Positions 16,998-26,109 of a stretch of 56,810 bases of DNA are shown piece after piece. The notes under the pieces are model-generated. The model made no database searches. It was not told the DNA's origin and was given only the letters and a program-made list of their open reading frames with translations. Position 1 is the stretch's first letter. Each line of letters begins with the position of its first letter. A program made the translations under genes and the position numbers. The DNA comes from Verrucomicrobiaceae bacterium (lineage in GTDB: Bacteria; Verrucomicrobiota; Verrucomicrobiia; Verrucomicrobiales; Verrucomicrobiaceae): the NCBI GenBank assembly GCA_027487315.1, contig JAIYDW010000234.1, forward strand, positions 1-56,810, written 5' to 3'.

Positions 16998-18053
16998 ATG
17001 ACTCCACCCACCACCACTCGTCGTTCCTTCCTCGGCAGTCTCGGCTCGCTGGCTGCCGCTCCATTGTTTGCCCGAGACTTCGGCCCCGGCGCTGCCCCCG
17101 TCCGTTATCCCGAGCCCGATGTCATCGCGCTGGACAAGGCCTTTGAGAAATACAAGATCGCCATGTCGCCCATCGAGCGTCTGCACACTGGCATGTATTG
17201 GGCGGAAGGCCCAGCGTGGAGCGGCTGGGGAAACTACCTCGTGTGGAGCGACATTCCCAATGACGTGCAACTCCGTTGGCTGCAAGACGACAACGAGGTC
17301 ACCACGCTGCGCAAACCCGCGCATCACAGCAATGGCAACACCTTCGACCGTGAGGGCCGCCAGATCTCCTTCGAGCACGGCACCCGCCGCGTGGTGCGTT
17401 ATGAGCCTGACAACAGCGTCACCGTCCTCGCCGAGAAGTTCGACGGCAAACCCTTCAACGCACCCAACGACGGCGCGGTGCATCCCGATGGCAGCGTGTG
17501 GTTCACGGATCCCGGCTACGGTAGCCTCGGTAACTTCGAGGGACACAAAGGCGAACTGCTTCTCAAAGAAGCCGTCTATCGTATCGATCCCAGTGGCAGG
17601 ATCGACAAGCTCACCGACGAAATCTTTAAGCCCAACGGCCTCTGCTTCTCGGCTGATTACAAAAAGGTCTATGTCGCTGACACCGGTGCCACGCATTACC
17701 CCGACGCACCGAAGAACATCAAAGTGTGGGACATCGACGGCGCAAAGCTGAAGAACGACTGCGAGTTTGCCTCCATGAAAATGGATCTCAACGGCAAGGA
17801 GGTCGCCGGCCTCGCCGATGGCATCCGCTGCGACAAAGACGGCAACATCTGGGCCGGTATGGGCTGGGTGGGCGAAGGCTACGACGGCGTCCACATTTTC
17901 TCTCCTGAAGGCAAACGCATTGGCCAGATACTGCTACCCGAAATCTGCGCCAATGTCTGCTTCGGCGGCCCACGCCGTAATCGCCTCTTCATGGCCGCCA
18001 GCCGCAGCCTCTACGCCGTCCATACCGAAGCCATCGGTGCGCACTGGTGCTGA
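16998..18053 (+). CDS. SMP-30/gluconolactonase-family lactonase with Tat-type signal
   Basis: This 351-residue six-bladed propeller belongs to the SMP-30/gluconolactonase/LRE family. The N-terminus has a twin-arginine-like signal (TTRRSFLGSLGSLAAAPL). Family signatures include WAEGPAW with the metal-binding Glu, HHSNGN, FNAPNDGAVHPDGSVWFTDPGYG in parts (APNDG, WFTDP), KPNGLCFS and LADGIRCDKDGNIW. It hydrolyses sugar-1,4- or 1,5-lactones to aldonic acids, with a divalent metal held by Glu, Asn and Asp. In this locus the lactone would come from aldose oxidation, possibly by the PQQ-type enzyme, and the acid would go to a dehydratase not seen in the window. The start lies inside an ACTCC-type repeat. 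Confidence 0.85.
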   Translation: MTPPTTTRRSFLGSLGSLAAAPLFARDFGPGAAPVRYPEPDVIALDKAFEKYKIAMSPIERLHTGMYWAEGPAWSGWGNYLVWSDIPNDVQLRWLQDDNEVTTLRKPAHHSNGNTFDREGRQISFEHGTRRVVRYEPDNSVTVLAEKFDGKPFNAPNDGAVHPDGSVWFTDPGYGSLGNFEGHKGELLLKEAVYRIDPSGRIDKLTDEIFKPNGLCFSADYKKVYVADTGATHYPDAPKNIKVWDIDGAKLKNDCEFASMKMDLNGKEVAGLADGIRCDKDGNIWAGMGWVGEGYDGVHIFSPEGKRIGQILLPEICANVCFGGPRRNRLFMAASRSLYAVHTEAIGAHWC

Positions 18054-18085
18054 AAACAATGACGAACCCACTTCCACATCCACTC

Positions 18086-19189
18086 ATGAAAAAACTCATT
18101 CTCACCCTGCTAACCGTCGGCCTCATCTCCGCACATGCTGAAGTCAGCAAAAACAAGTTCGGCACCACTCGCGATGGCGAATCTGTCGAGCGCTACACCT
18201 TGAAGAACAAGCATGGCCTTGTCGCCAAGGTCATCACTCTTGGCGGCATCATCAACGAACTGCATGTGCCTGATCGCGCGGGAAAACTCGCCGACATCGC
18301 GCTCGGATTCGACACTTTGGCCGAATACGAAGAGCACAACGGCGGCGTGTTTTTCGGCTGCATCACCGGGCGCGTGGCCAATCGTATCGCAGGCGGCAAG
18401 TTCGACCTCGATGGCAAGTCCTACACGCTCGATCTGCATCCGAAGACCAACTTTCACATGCACGGTGGCTTAAAGGGTTTCAGCAAGGTCATTTGGAAAG
18501 CAGCAATCGTCACCGACCCACGCGGACCGGCATTGCGCCTGACCTACCTCAGCAAGGACGGCGACCAGGGCTTCCCCGGCAATCTCAACAGCAGCGTCAT
18601 CTATGTGCTCACCGAGAAGGATGCGCTCGTCATCGAGTATGAGGCCACGACCGACAAAGCCACGTCGATCAACCTCACCAACCACACTTACTTCAACCTC
18701 GCTGGAGCAGGCAGCAGCACCGTGCTCGATCATCAGCTCACCTTGCAGTCGCAGCGTTATCTCGAAACCGATGCCGACCTCTTGCCCACGGGAAAGCTGC
18801 TGCCCGTCGCGGGCACGGCGTTTGATTTCACCAAGAGCGAAGTCATTGGCAGCCGCTTTGATCAAATCTCCATCGGCGGCTACGACCACGCCTTCGTTCT
18901 CGCCGACAAGCCGCAGACAAAGCCCGCCCTTGCCGCCGAGCTCTATGAGCCTAAGACCAGTCGCGTGATGCAAATCCTCACCGACCAGCCCGGCATCCAG
19001 CTCTACACCGCCACCTACACCACACCGCTCAAAGGCAAAAACGGCATGGGCTATGACCGCTTCCACGGCCTCTGCCTGGAGACCCAGCATCATCCCGATT
19101 CAGTCCATCACGCCGAGTTCCCCACGACCATCCTCCGTCCTGGCCAGACGTATAGCACCACGACCATTCATCACTTCACCACGCGCTGA
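18086..19189 (+). CDS. galM: Exported aldose 1-epimerase (mutarotase)
   Basis: This 367-residue protein has a clear signal peptide (MKKLILTLLTVGLISAHA) and the galactose mutarotase fold. Visible signatures are GGIINELHVPDR, GRVANRIAGGKF with the substrate Arg, NLTNHTYFNLAG with a catalytic His, GGYDHAFVL, and CLETQHHPDSVHH with the catalytic Glu. It interconverts alpha and beta anomers of free aldoses, here probably in the periplasm before uptake or oxidation. Start 18086 was chosen because MKK begins the signal peptide; the upstream frame from 18047 overlaps the lactonase gene. The exported location fits the neighbouring secreted glycan enzymes. Confidence 0.87.
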   Translation: MKKLILTLLTVGLISAHAEVSKNKFGTTRDGESVERYTLKNKHGLVAKVITLGGIINELHVPDRAGKLADIALGFDTLAEYEEHNGGVFFGCITGRVANRIAGGKFDLDGKSYTLDLHPKTNFHMHGGLKGFSKVIWKAAIVTDPRGPALRLTYLSKDGDQGFPGNLNSSVIYVLTEKDALVIEYEATTDKATSINLTNHTYFNLAGAGSSTVLDHQLTLQSQRYLETDADLLPTGKLLPVAGTAFDFTKSEVIGSRFDQISIGGYDHAFVLADKPQTKPALAAELYEPKTSRVMQILTDQPGIQLYTATYTTPLKGKNGMGYDRFHGLCLETQHHPDSVHHAEFPTTILRPGQTYSTTTIHHFTTR

Positions 19190-19249
19190 TGATTGCAGAC
19201 CACTGGCGTTTACGCTCCGGTGCTTCATTAATCCCGCCCTCCCTCCGCC

Positions 19250-20437
19250 ATGAGCCAAAAATCCGCCCCCGAGCCTGATTCTTCAGCGTTTCATTCCCAG
19301 TATCCGTCCATTGAGCACCTGCGCGAGCGGGCACGGCGGCGGGTACCGCGCTTTGCTTTTGAGTATCTGGAGGGTGGTTGTTTCTCGGAGGTGAATCTCC
19401 GCCGCAACACTGAAGAGATCCGCGAGGTGCGGCTGCACCCGTGGTATCTCCGCGACTACGCGGGCGCTGATTTGCGGACCGAGATTTTTGGCCAAACTTA
19501 TGAGGCTCCGTTTGGCGTTGCCCCCATCGGCCTGCAGGGGCTTGTCTGGCCGCGTGCCACGGAGATTCTTGCCAAGGCAACACGCCAGCATCAGGTGCCC
19601 TTCATCCTCAGCACGGTGGCTACCGCCAGCATCGAGACTGTGGCCGAGATCACGGGCGGCAAGGCCTGGTTCCAGCTCTATCATCCGGCCGAGCCCAAGC
19701 TGCGGGACAAGCTCCTCGACCGGGCGCGCGAGGCAGGCTTTCCGGTGCTCGTCATCCTCGCGGACACTCCCACCTTTGCCTATCGGCCCAAAGAAATCCG
19801 CAACGGCCTCTCCATCCCGCCGCGCATGTCCTTGCGCAACATCTTCCAGATGATGATGCGCCCGGCCTGGTGCCTCGGTCAGCTCGCGGCGGGCGCACCG
19901 CAGTTCCAGACCATGAAGCCCTACATCCCGAAAGGACTGAACATGAAACATCTGGGTCTGTTCATGAATCGAACCTTCTCCGGCCGCCTCAGCGCGGACA
20001 AGATCAAGGCCATCCGCGAGCGCTGGCCGGGCAAGCTGGTCGTCAAAGGCATCGTCACCCCCGAAGATGCGGAACTGGCTCTCCAACTCGGTGCTGATGG
20101 GCTCATCGTCTCCAACCACGGCGGTCGCCAGCTCGACGCCGGGGACTCTACCATCCGCTCGCTCGCGGCCTTGCAGCGCGAGTTTGGCAGCCGCACCACG
20201 CTGATGCTGGACAGCGGCGTTCGTAGCGGTCCGGATGTCGCCTGCGCCCTCGCCTCCGGTGCCAAGTTTGTCTTCATGGGCCGCAGCTTCATGTATGGCG
20301 TGGGCGCTCTGGGACCGCGGGGAGGTGATCACACCTTGATCATGCTAAAGCGGCAGCTTCGTCAGGTCATGGAACAGATCGGCTGCGAGCGAGTGGCTGA
20401 CCTGCCCAAGCATCTGCTGCCTGCCGCAGCGCGGTGA
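19250..20437 (+). CDS. FMN-dependent 2-hydroxy-acid dehydrogenase (L-lactate dehydrogenase/oxidase family)
   Basis: This 395-residue TIM-barrel flavoenzyme shows the alpha-hydroxy-acid oxidase signatures. RFAFEYLEGG is near the N-terminus. APIGLQGL and STVATASIE line the FMN site. WFQLYHP, LVVKGI (FMN-binding Lys) and SNHGGRQLD (catalytic His and substrate Arg) are followed by LDSGVRSG and GRSFMYG. It oxidises L-2-hydroxy acids such as L-lactate to the keto acid. L-lactate is the product expected from the L-fucose/L-rhamnose diketo-hydrolase route, so this enzyme may return it to pyruvate. Mandelate- or glycolate-type substrates are alternatives. It is separated from the SDR gene by a 114-bp gap with the operator. 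Confidence 0.85.
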   Translation: MSQKSAPEPDSSAFHSQYPSIEHLRERARRRVPRFAFEYLEGGCFSEVNLRRNTEEIREVRLHPWYLRDYAGADLRTEIFGQTYEAPFGVAPIGLQGLVWPRATEILAKATRQHQVPFILSTVATASIETVAEITGGKAWFQLYHPAEPKLRDKLLDRAREAGFPVLVILADTPTFAYRPKEIRNGLSIPPRMSLRNIFQMMMRPAWCLGQLAAGAPQFQTMKPYIPKGLNMKHLGLFMNRTFSGRLSADKIKAIRERWPGKLVVKGIVTPEDAELALQLGADGLIVSNHGGRQLDAGDSTIRSLAALQREFGSRTTLMLDSGVRSGPDVACALASGAKFVFMGRSFMYGVGALGPRGGDHTLIMLKRQLRQVMEQIGCERVADLPKHLLPAAAR

Positions 20438-20519
20438 TCCCCATCCGTCCGTCGCGAATCCGCGCCGAGCAAAATTCATGAGACGATCGAAAGAACCCGA
20501 AAAGCACCCCCGTTTAGTC

Positions 20520-20539
20520 ACTGGTATGACCTCCTACCA
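20520..20539. promoter_or_regulatory. Candidate FadR/GntR-type operator upstream of SDR-regulator genes
   Basis: The second exact copy of ACTGGTATGACCTCCTACC (20520-20538) is followed by A, so the outer inverted repeat TGGTA-N8-TACCA is complete here (20522-20539). It ends 12 bp before the SDR start codon. The regulator gene is the next gene downstream, so autoregulation is likely by family habit; this is inferred from position and identity with 736-754. Confidence 0.6.
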
Positions 20540-20551
20540 CAAACCTCTTCC

Positions 20552-21304
20552 ATGAATCAAATCGATCTCCAAAACCGCATCGCCATTGTCACCGGCGGCG
20601 CTCGGGGCATTGGCCGCGCCATTGCCGAACGTCTCCTCGCCTCGGGGGCATGTGTCTCGCTTTGGGATGTGGATGCTGCGGCGCTCGCGCAGGCTACGTC
20701 TGAGATGGGCACGCCGGACACCGTTCATACCGCGACCGTCGATCTCGCAGACCTAGCCTCCGTCCAGGCCGCCACCGCAGCCACCGTGGCCGCGTTTGGA
20801 AAGATCGATATCCTCGTGAACAACGCAGGCATCACCGGTGGCAACGCGAAGACCTGGGAACTCGATCCAGCCGACTGGCGGCGCGTGATGGAGATCAATC
20901 TCAACGGGCCCTTCTACTGCTGTCACAGCGTGGTGCCGCACCTCATCACCAACGGCTACGGACGCATCGTGAACATCGCCTCCATCGCAGGCAAGGAAGG
21001 CAATCCCAACGCTGCTCACTACAGCGCTTCCAAGGCTGCCGTCATCGCCTTGACCAAATCACTCGGCAAAGAACTCTCCACGGCGAACATCACCGTCAAT
21101 GCCGTCACGCCTGCCGTCATCGCCACGGACATCCTCCAGCAGATGCAGCAGTCGCACATCGACTACATGCTCTCGAAGATCCCGATGGGACGCTTTGGCA
21201 AAAAGGAAGAAGCCGCCGCGCTCGTGGCCTGGCTTTGCTCCGAAGATTGCTCCTTCACCACCGCTGCCGTCTTCGATCTCTCCGGCGGCCGCGCGACTTA
21301 TTAA
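20552..21304 (+). CDS. SDR dehydrogenase, candidate 2-keto-3-deoxy-L-fuconate/rhamnonate 4-dehydrogenase
   Basis: This 250-residue classical short-chain dehydrogenase has TGGARGIG (residues 14-21) as the NAD(P) site, NNAG at 90-93, Ser144, Tyr157 and Lys161 (YSASK) as the catalytic set, and the C-terminal FDLSGGRATY. Asp39 at the end of beta-2 favours NAD+. The C-terminal pattern resembles SDRs paired with FAH enzymes in L-fucose/L-rhamnose catabolism, where they oxidise the 2-keto-3-deoxy acid at C4 to the 2,4-diketo acid. The shared operator with the FAH gene supports that pairing. It is followed 20 bp later by the GntR regulator. Confidence 0.82.
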   Translation: MNQIDLQNRIAIVTGGARGIGRAIAERLLASGACVSLWDVDAAALAQATSEMGTPDTVHTATVDLADLASVQAATAATVAAFGKIDILVNNAGITGGNAKTWELDPADWRRVMEINLNGPFYCCHSVVPHLITNGYGRIVNIASIAGKEGNPNAAHYSASKAAVIALTKSLGKELSTANITVNAVTPAVIATDILQQMQQSHIDYMLSKIPMGRFGKKEEAAALVAWLCSEDCSFTTAAVFDLSGGRATY

Positions 21305-21324
21305 ACTCCATCACACACCTCTCC

Positions 21325-22035
21325 ATGAACATCACTGCACTCGAACGTCCAGCATCCCTCGTCGAACGTGTCTGTCAGCAACTTGCGGAACTCATCCGAG
21401 GCGGCAGTTCCGAAGAGGAACGCTGGCTTCCCGGCGAACGCTCGCTTGCTGAGAAACTCGGTGTCAGCCGCACCGTCGTGCGCGAAGCCACCAAGCGGCT
21501 CGAACAGCAAGGCATGTTGGAGATCCAGCACGGTACGGGAATCAAGATCGTGGACCGCCTTCATCGTCCGCTGAATGACTCGTTGACGCTGTTGATCCCA
21601 GACATGGCGGATCGCCTCCAGCAACTCAACGACGCCCGACTCTCCATCGAACCGGATGCCGCCGCTTATGCCGCGCAGCGAGCCACCAAGGAGCAACTCA
21701 AGACGATGCGGCGCATCCAGAAGCAGCTCGAAAACGCCGACGAAGGCCCCGCCGCCATTGAGGCCGACATCGCAGCGCATCACGCCATCGCCGATGCCAG
21801 CGGCAACCTCATTTACCGCCTCATTCTCGATTCCCTCGCTGACCTCGGCGTCTCCAGCCGCCTGCGCACCATTGGCCGCATCGGCAAGCGAGCAGCCATC
21901 GAGCAACACGAAGCCATCCTCGTCGCCATCGAGAACCGCGACCCCGAAGCTGCCCGCGCCGCCATGCGCAGCCACATCCTTGCTGCTGGTGAGGATATGG
22001 ATCTTCCCGCACTCAAAACCAAAACAGCAAAATGA
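21325..22035 (+). CDS. GntR-family regulator, FadR subfamily (FCD domain)
   Basis: This 236-residue regulator has a winged helix at residues ~8-75, with PGERSLAEKLGVSRTVVREA as recognition region and GTGIKIVD as wing. An all-helical FCD ligand-binding domain follows; His residues in AAHHAIADASG, EQHEAIL and RSHILAAG are the usual metal/ligand positions. Such proteins repress sugar-acid or hydroxy-acid catabolic genes and release DNA on binding an acid effector. Two identical operator candidates (736, 20520) define the likely regulon. Start 21325 (MNITALERP) was preferred over 21235, which overlaps the SDR gene. Confidence 0.87.
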   Translation: MNITALERPASLVERVCQQLAELIRGGSSEEERWLPGERSLAEKLGVSRTVVREATKRLEQQGMLEIQHGTGIKIVDRLHRPLNDSLTLLIPDMADRLQQLNDARLSIEPDAAAYAAQRATKEQLKTMRRIQKQLENADEGPAAIEADIAAHHAIADASGNLIYRLILDSLADLGVSSRLRTIGRIGKRAAIEQHEAILVAIENRDPEAARAAMRSHILAAGEDMDLPALKTKTAK

Positions 22036-22038
22036 GAT

Positions 22039-24636
22039 ATGAAGCCCATCTTTCTGTCATCCATCTTTTTGTCGTTAATCTGCGTCACCAACCACGCAGC
22101 AGACACCACCTTCTTCGACTCCAAAGTCCTGCCTATCCTTCAGCAGCGTTGCTTTGAGTGCCACTCGCACGGAACGAAGATCAAAGGCGGCCTCGCTTTG
22201 GATTCACGCTCTGGCTGGGCGGAGGGTGGAGACAATGGTCCCGCCATCAAGCCCGGCCAATTAGAGGAAAGTCTGGTCATCAAAGCGGTCCGCTATGTGG
22301 ACGCGGAGTTCGAAATGCCTCCAAAGGCCAAGCTTCCTGCCAGCGAGATCGCCATTCTCGAAGAATGGGTGAAGCTCGGTGCGCATGACCCACGAACCGC
22401 TGGAGCCGGAAAGCAGAAGAAAGGCATCGACCTCGCCGAAGGCCGGAAGTTTTGGGCCTTCCAACCCGTGAGCAATCCCAAGGCACCGCTCGTTAAGCAT
22501 GCCGCATGGCCACTTGATCCGTTGGATCATTTCATTCTCAAACCGCTCGAAGCCAAGGGTATCAAGCCCGTGAGTGATGCAGATCGCTACACTTGGCTTC
22601 GTCGCGTGAGCCTTGATCTCACGGGACTGCCGCCGACAGCGAAGGAGATTGAATCCTTTTCAAAAGACTCGTCATCCGATGCGTATGCGAATGCTGTGGC
22701 TCGTTTGTTAAACTCCAAAGCCTACGGCGAGCGCTGGGCGCGGCATTGGCTCGATCTCACCGGTTACGCCGATATGATGGGCACTTCGAACGCCGTATTC
22801 GCCGAGCATGCGTGGCGGTATCGCGATTACCTCATCAACGCCTTCAACGCCGACAAACCCTTTGATGAGTTCGTGCGCGAGCAGATCGCGGGAGATTTGA
22901 TGTCCGCAAAGTCCACCGAAGATCGCGCCGAGAACATCACCGCCACCGGCTTCCTTATGGTCGGCGACATCGAGATCGTGAACCCGGACAAGGCGAAGAT
23001 GGAGACCGATCACATCGATTCCCAGATGATCAAAATCGGCCAGACTTTCATGGGCATGACGCTGGGCTGCGTGCGTTGCCACGATCACAAGTTCGACCCC
23101 ATCGGAGTCGATGACTACTATGGTATCGCCGGCATGCTGCGCAGCTCACCCTCCTCGCACAAAATGCCGGACATGGGCGTCTGGAGCACGCTCAACAGCA
23201 CCGTCCTGCCCGAAACCGCCGCGCAACTCGCCGCGCGAAAGAAACTCGAAGCCGAGAACGAACAGCGCATCGTTGGCTTCAAAGAAGAGCAAAAGAAGCT
23301 CACTGACGAGAAAGCCACTGTCGCCAAACAACTGGCCGCCCTAGGCAAGACTGAAGCACCAGCACCACAAATTGCCGCCACCGACAACGCTGAGCGAAAT
23401 GTTCCAAAATCCGCAGCTGCCTCAGAAAAGAAATCTGCGGGCCTCCCTGAATCTGTGGGGGCAAACTCCCCCGACAAAGACGCCCTCACCAAGCGCCGCG
23501 ACGAACTCGATGCACAGCTCAAGAAGCTCGCCGAGACCATCAAACACGCCGAATTCTTCAAGGACAAGACTCCAAGAGCCTTCGCGATGAGCGATGGCCC
23601 GACGCCTGCCGACATGCCCGTTTATGTGCGTGGCAATCCGTATGCACCAAGCACTGTCGTGCCGCGTGGAACTCTTCGCGTGGCCTCGTGGGATAAGTTC
23701 CCCGCCATCCCAGCAGGCCAGAGTGGACGTCTGCAATTCGCGGACTGGCTTGCCGACAAACGAAACCCGCTCACCGCTCGCGTGACGGTGAACCGCATCT
23801 GGCAAAAGCTCTTCGGCACCGGCATCGTGCCCAGCGTGGACTACTTCGGCACTCGTGGCGATGTGCCCACGAACCCGGAGTTGCTCGATCATCTTGCCAC
23901 CCGCTTCATGCAGGGTGGTTGGTCACAGAAAGCGTTTCTTCGCTCGCTCGTTCTTAGCCGTGCGTATCGCCTGAGCAGCTCCAACGACGCCCTAGCGATG
24001 AAGCTCGACCCCGAGAACAAACTCTTCTGGCGCATGAATCGCCAGCGCCTCGATGCCGAGGCTCTGCGCGATTCCATGCTCGCCATCAGCGGCGAACTCA
24101 CTCGCGATAGCGGCGGCCCCGCGTTGGTGCTGGAGAATCCCGAGAACTGCGGTGCATTGGCTCTGAAAGGTGTCAATCCGCCCAACTACAAGCACAGCAA
24201 GCCGCGCCCGACGCAGGAGTTTGAGCGCACTCTCTATCTCCCCGTGCTCAGAGGTGCCACCGCTGGGCCAGATCGCTTGCGTGCCTTCTTTGATTTCGTG
24301 GACCCCGCTGGCACGGCTGGTCAGCGCAACCAGACCGTGGTGCCCACACAGTCGCTCTTCTTGCTCAGCAACGACCTTCTCCGCAAACGCGCCACCAAGC
24401 TCGCCGACCATTTCATTGCCGCCGAACCGAACGAAATAGCACGACTCGAAGCCCTCTGGCTCCGCGTGCTCAATCGTCCCATCACCAGCACCGAGCGCGA
24501 AGAGGCCACTGCCTTCCTCGGCAACGTCGAGCCGCTCATCAAAACCGTCAAAGGCCGCCCCGCACTCGACTCCATCAAGTGGCGTGAACTCTGCCACAGC
24601 CTCCTCGCCTCGAATGAGTTCGTGTTTCGACTTTGA
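22039..24636 (+). CDS. Exported cytochrome c protein with DUF1549 and DUF1553 (PSD1 family)
   Basis: This 865-residue exported protein has a signal peptide (1-20, ending TNHAAD) that includes the right half of a palindrome of the A-C type. A planctomycete-type cytochrome c (PSC1-like) follows, with CFECH at residues 38-42 and EMPPKAKLP as a likely distal-ligand segment. Next are DUF1549 (about 150-360; WPLDPLDHFIL, YGERWARHWLDL, GCVRCHDHKFDPI with a second CxxCH) and a charged helical linker (about 395-510). DUF1553 completes it (about 560-855; NPLTARVTVNRIWQ, RLDAEALRDSML). These proteins are typically encoded next to DUF1501 genes, as here. Their substrate is unknown, but two CxxCH motifs indicate redox function in the periplasm. 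The start is 3 bp after the regulator stop. Confidence 0.88.
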   Translation: MKPIFLSSIFLSLICVTNHAADTTFFDSKVLPILQQRCFECHSHGTKIKGGLALDSRSGWAEGGDNGPAIKPGQLEESLVIKAVRYVDAEFEMPPKAKLPASEIAILEEWVKLGAHDPRTAGAGKQKKGIDLAEGRKFWAFQPVSNPKAPLVKHAAWPLDPLDHFILKPLEAKGIKPVSDADRYTWLRRVSLDLTGLPPTAKEIESFSKDSSSDAYANAVARLLNSKAYGERWARHWLDLTGYADMMGTSNAVFAEHAWRYRDYLINAFNADKPFDEFVREQIAGDLMSAKSTEDRAENITATGFLMVGDIEIVNPDKAKMETDHIDSQMIKIGQTFMGMTLGCVRCHDHKFDPIGVDDYYGIAGMLRSSPSSHKMPDMGVWSTLNSTVLPETAAQLAARKKLEAENEQRIVGFKEEQKKLTDEKATVAKQLAALGKTEAPAPQIAATDNAERNVPKSAAASEKKSAGLPESVGANSPDKDALTKRRDELDAQLKKLAETIKHAEFFKDKTPRAFAMSDGPTPADMPVYVRGNPYAPSTVVPRGTLRVASWDKFPAIPAGQSGRLQFADWLADKRNPLTARVTVNRIWQKLFGTGIVPSVDYFGTRGDVPTNPELLDHLATRFMQGGWSQKAFLRSLVLSRAYRLSSSNDALAMKLDPENKLFWRMNRQRLDAEALRDSMLAISGELTRDSGGPALVLENPENCGALALKGVNPPNYKHSKPRPTQEFERTLYLPVLRGATAGPDRLRAFFDFVDPAGTAGQRNQTVVPTQSLFLLSNDLLRKRATKLADHFIAAEPNEIARLEALWLRVLNRPITSTEREEATAFLGNVEPLIKTVKGRPALDSIKWRELCHSLLASNEFVFRL
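22040..22073. repeat. Right half of a palindromic element (D), translated
   Basis: CATCTTTCTGTC, ATC and CATCTTTTTGTC preceded by GAAGCC reproduce the right arm of elements A-C with one or two changes. No left arm is recognisable in the upstream regulator gene. It is translated in a different frame from A-C, giving PIFLSSIFLS, which is still hydrophobic and forms the core of the signal peptide. Confidence 0.7.
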
Positions 24637-24638
24637 TC

Positions 24639-24664
24639 CATTCTCCTGCCCCCATTCTTCTGCC
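24639..24664. repeat. Half palindromic element F upstream of the DUF1501 gene
   Basis: CATTCTCCTGCC, CC, CATTCTTCTGCC is the right arm of the G-richer subtype seen complete at 26110-26165. It begins 3 bp after the upstream stop codon. Here it is not translated because the DUF1501 start is at 24700. No left arm is visible. Confidence 0.65.
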
Positions 24665-24699
24665 TACTGCATTTCAAAACTTCATTACTCCACCCCTCC

Positions 24700-26091
24700 A
24701 TGAACACGTTTACTCGCCGCCAACTCCTCCAGCGCACCGCCTGCGGCTTTGGTGCCCTCGCTTTGCAAGACATCGCCAGCGCGGCAGCCAATCCGCTCGC
24801 GGCCCGCATCCCCGGCATGATGCCGAAGGCCAAGCGCGTCATCTTTCTCTTCATGAGCGGTGGACCGTCGCAGATGGATCTCTTTGATCCGAAGCCCTTC
24901 ATTGAGCGCAAGCACGGACAGAAGATCGACTCGCCCCTGCGCAAAGAAGTCACCCAGGTCGGCACGGATCAGTTCCTCGCGCTCAAGGCCATGGCACCGG
25001 TGCGTCCACGTGGACAAAGCGGCATGATGATCTCCGATTTGATGCCGCACCTCGCGACGGTGGCGGATGACATTTGTCTGCTGCGTGGCATGAACGCCGA
25101 CAATCCGCAGCACGCCGGTGCGACCTTGCAGTTCCATACCGGCACCTTTGCCGAAGTGCGTCCGTCCATGGGCGCGTGGGTCAGCTACGGCCTCGGCACA
25201 GAGAATGCGAACCTGCCGAGCTTTGTCAGCATCCAGGGCGGCGGCGTGCGTGAATACGGCTCCGCCTTCCTGCCCGCGATTCATCAAGGCACCAAGCTCA
25301 CCGTGCCACTGGACAGCAAAACATTGCCCGTGGAGAACCTCCGCAATGTCTCCGAAAACGACGCCATCCAGCGCCAGCGCATGGATTTCATGGCCCGCAT
25401 GAACAAGCGTCTCGTCGGTGATCTGCATGGCGATGCGAACATGGAAGGCATGATCCAAAACATGGAACTCGCCGCCCGCATGCAGCTCACCACGCCTGCA
25501 ATAGTGGACATCTCGAAGGAGAGCAAAGCCACACTCGACCTCTACGGTGTCGGCGGCAAAGATACGAACACCTTTGGCCGCGCTTGCCTGCTCGCCCGCA
25601 AACTCAGCGAGGCTGGCGTGCGCTTCGTGCAGGTCAGCATCGGCGGCTGGGATCACCATGGTGACATCCGGGGCAACCTTCCCAAACTCTGCTCGCAGAC
25701 CGATCAACCCGTTGCGGCTTTGCTCAAAGATTTGAAATCACGAGGCCTGCTCGAAGACACACTCGTGCTATGGAGCGGCGAGTTTGGCCGCACGCCATGG
25801 AGCCAAGATCTTAGTGGCAAGTCACCCATCGAGAAACACGGCCGCGAGCACCAGCCCGAGAGCTTCTGCTCATGGATGGCTGGCGGCGGCGTCAAAGGCG
25901 GCCTAACCTATGGCGACACTGACGACATGGGCTACCGAGCCATCAACGGCAAAGTGCACATCCACGATCTGCACGCCACCATGCTGCACCTCCTCGGCAT
26001 TGATCACCTTAAGCTCACATCACGCCATCTCGGTCGCGACTTCCGCCTGACCGATGTCTATGGCGAGGTGGTGAAAGAGATCTTGGCGTGA
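24700..26091 (+). CDS. DUF1501 protein with Tat signal
   Basis: This 463-residue protein starts with a twin-arginine signal (FTRRQLLQRTACGFGALALQ) and belongs to DUF1501, a group in the alkaline phosphatase/sulfatase-like superfamily. Visible family marks are FLFMSGGPSQMDLFDPKP, GGWDHHGD (metal-type Asp-His-His), WSGEFGRTPW, GREHQPESF and DLHATMLHLLGIDH in parts. It is expected outside the cytoplasm after export in folded form. DUF1501 genes nearly always pair with DUF1549/DUF1553 cytochromes in Planctomycetota and Verrucomicrobiota; the reaction is unknown. It overlaps the next frame at GTGA (26088). Confidence 0.88.
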   Translation: MNTFTRRQLLQRTACGFGALALQDIASAAANPLAARIPGMMPKAKRVIFLFMSGGPSQMDLFDPKPFIERKHGQKIDSPLRKEVTQVGTDQFLALKAMAPVRPRGQSGMMISDLMPHLATVADDICLLRGMNADNPQHAGATLQFHTGTFAEVRPSMGAWVSYGLGTENANLPSFVSIQGGGVREYGSAFLPAIHQGTKLTVPLDSKTLPVENLRNVSENDAIQRQRMDFMARMNKRLVGDLHGDANMEGMIQNMELAARMQLTTPAIVDISKESKATLDLYGVGGKDTNTFGRACLLARKLSEAGVRFVQVSIGGWDHHGDIRGNLPKLCSQTDQPVAALLKDLKSRGLLEDTLVLWSGEFGRTPWSQDLSGKSPIEKHGREHQPESFCSWMAGGGVKGGLTYGDTDDMGYRAINGKVHIHDLHATMLHLLGIDHLKLTSRHLGRDFRLTDVYGEVVKEILA

Positions 26092-26109
26092 CCGGCTCAA
26101 GCATCAATC

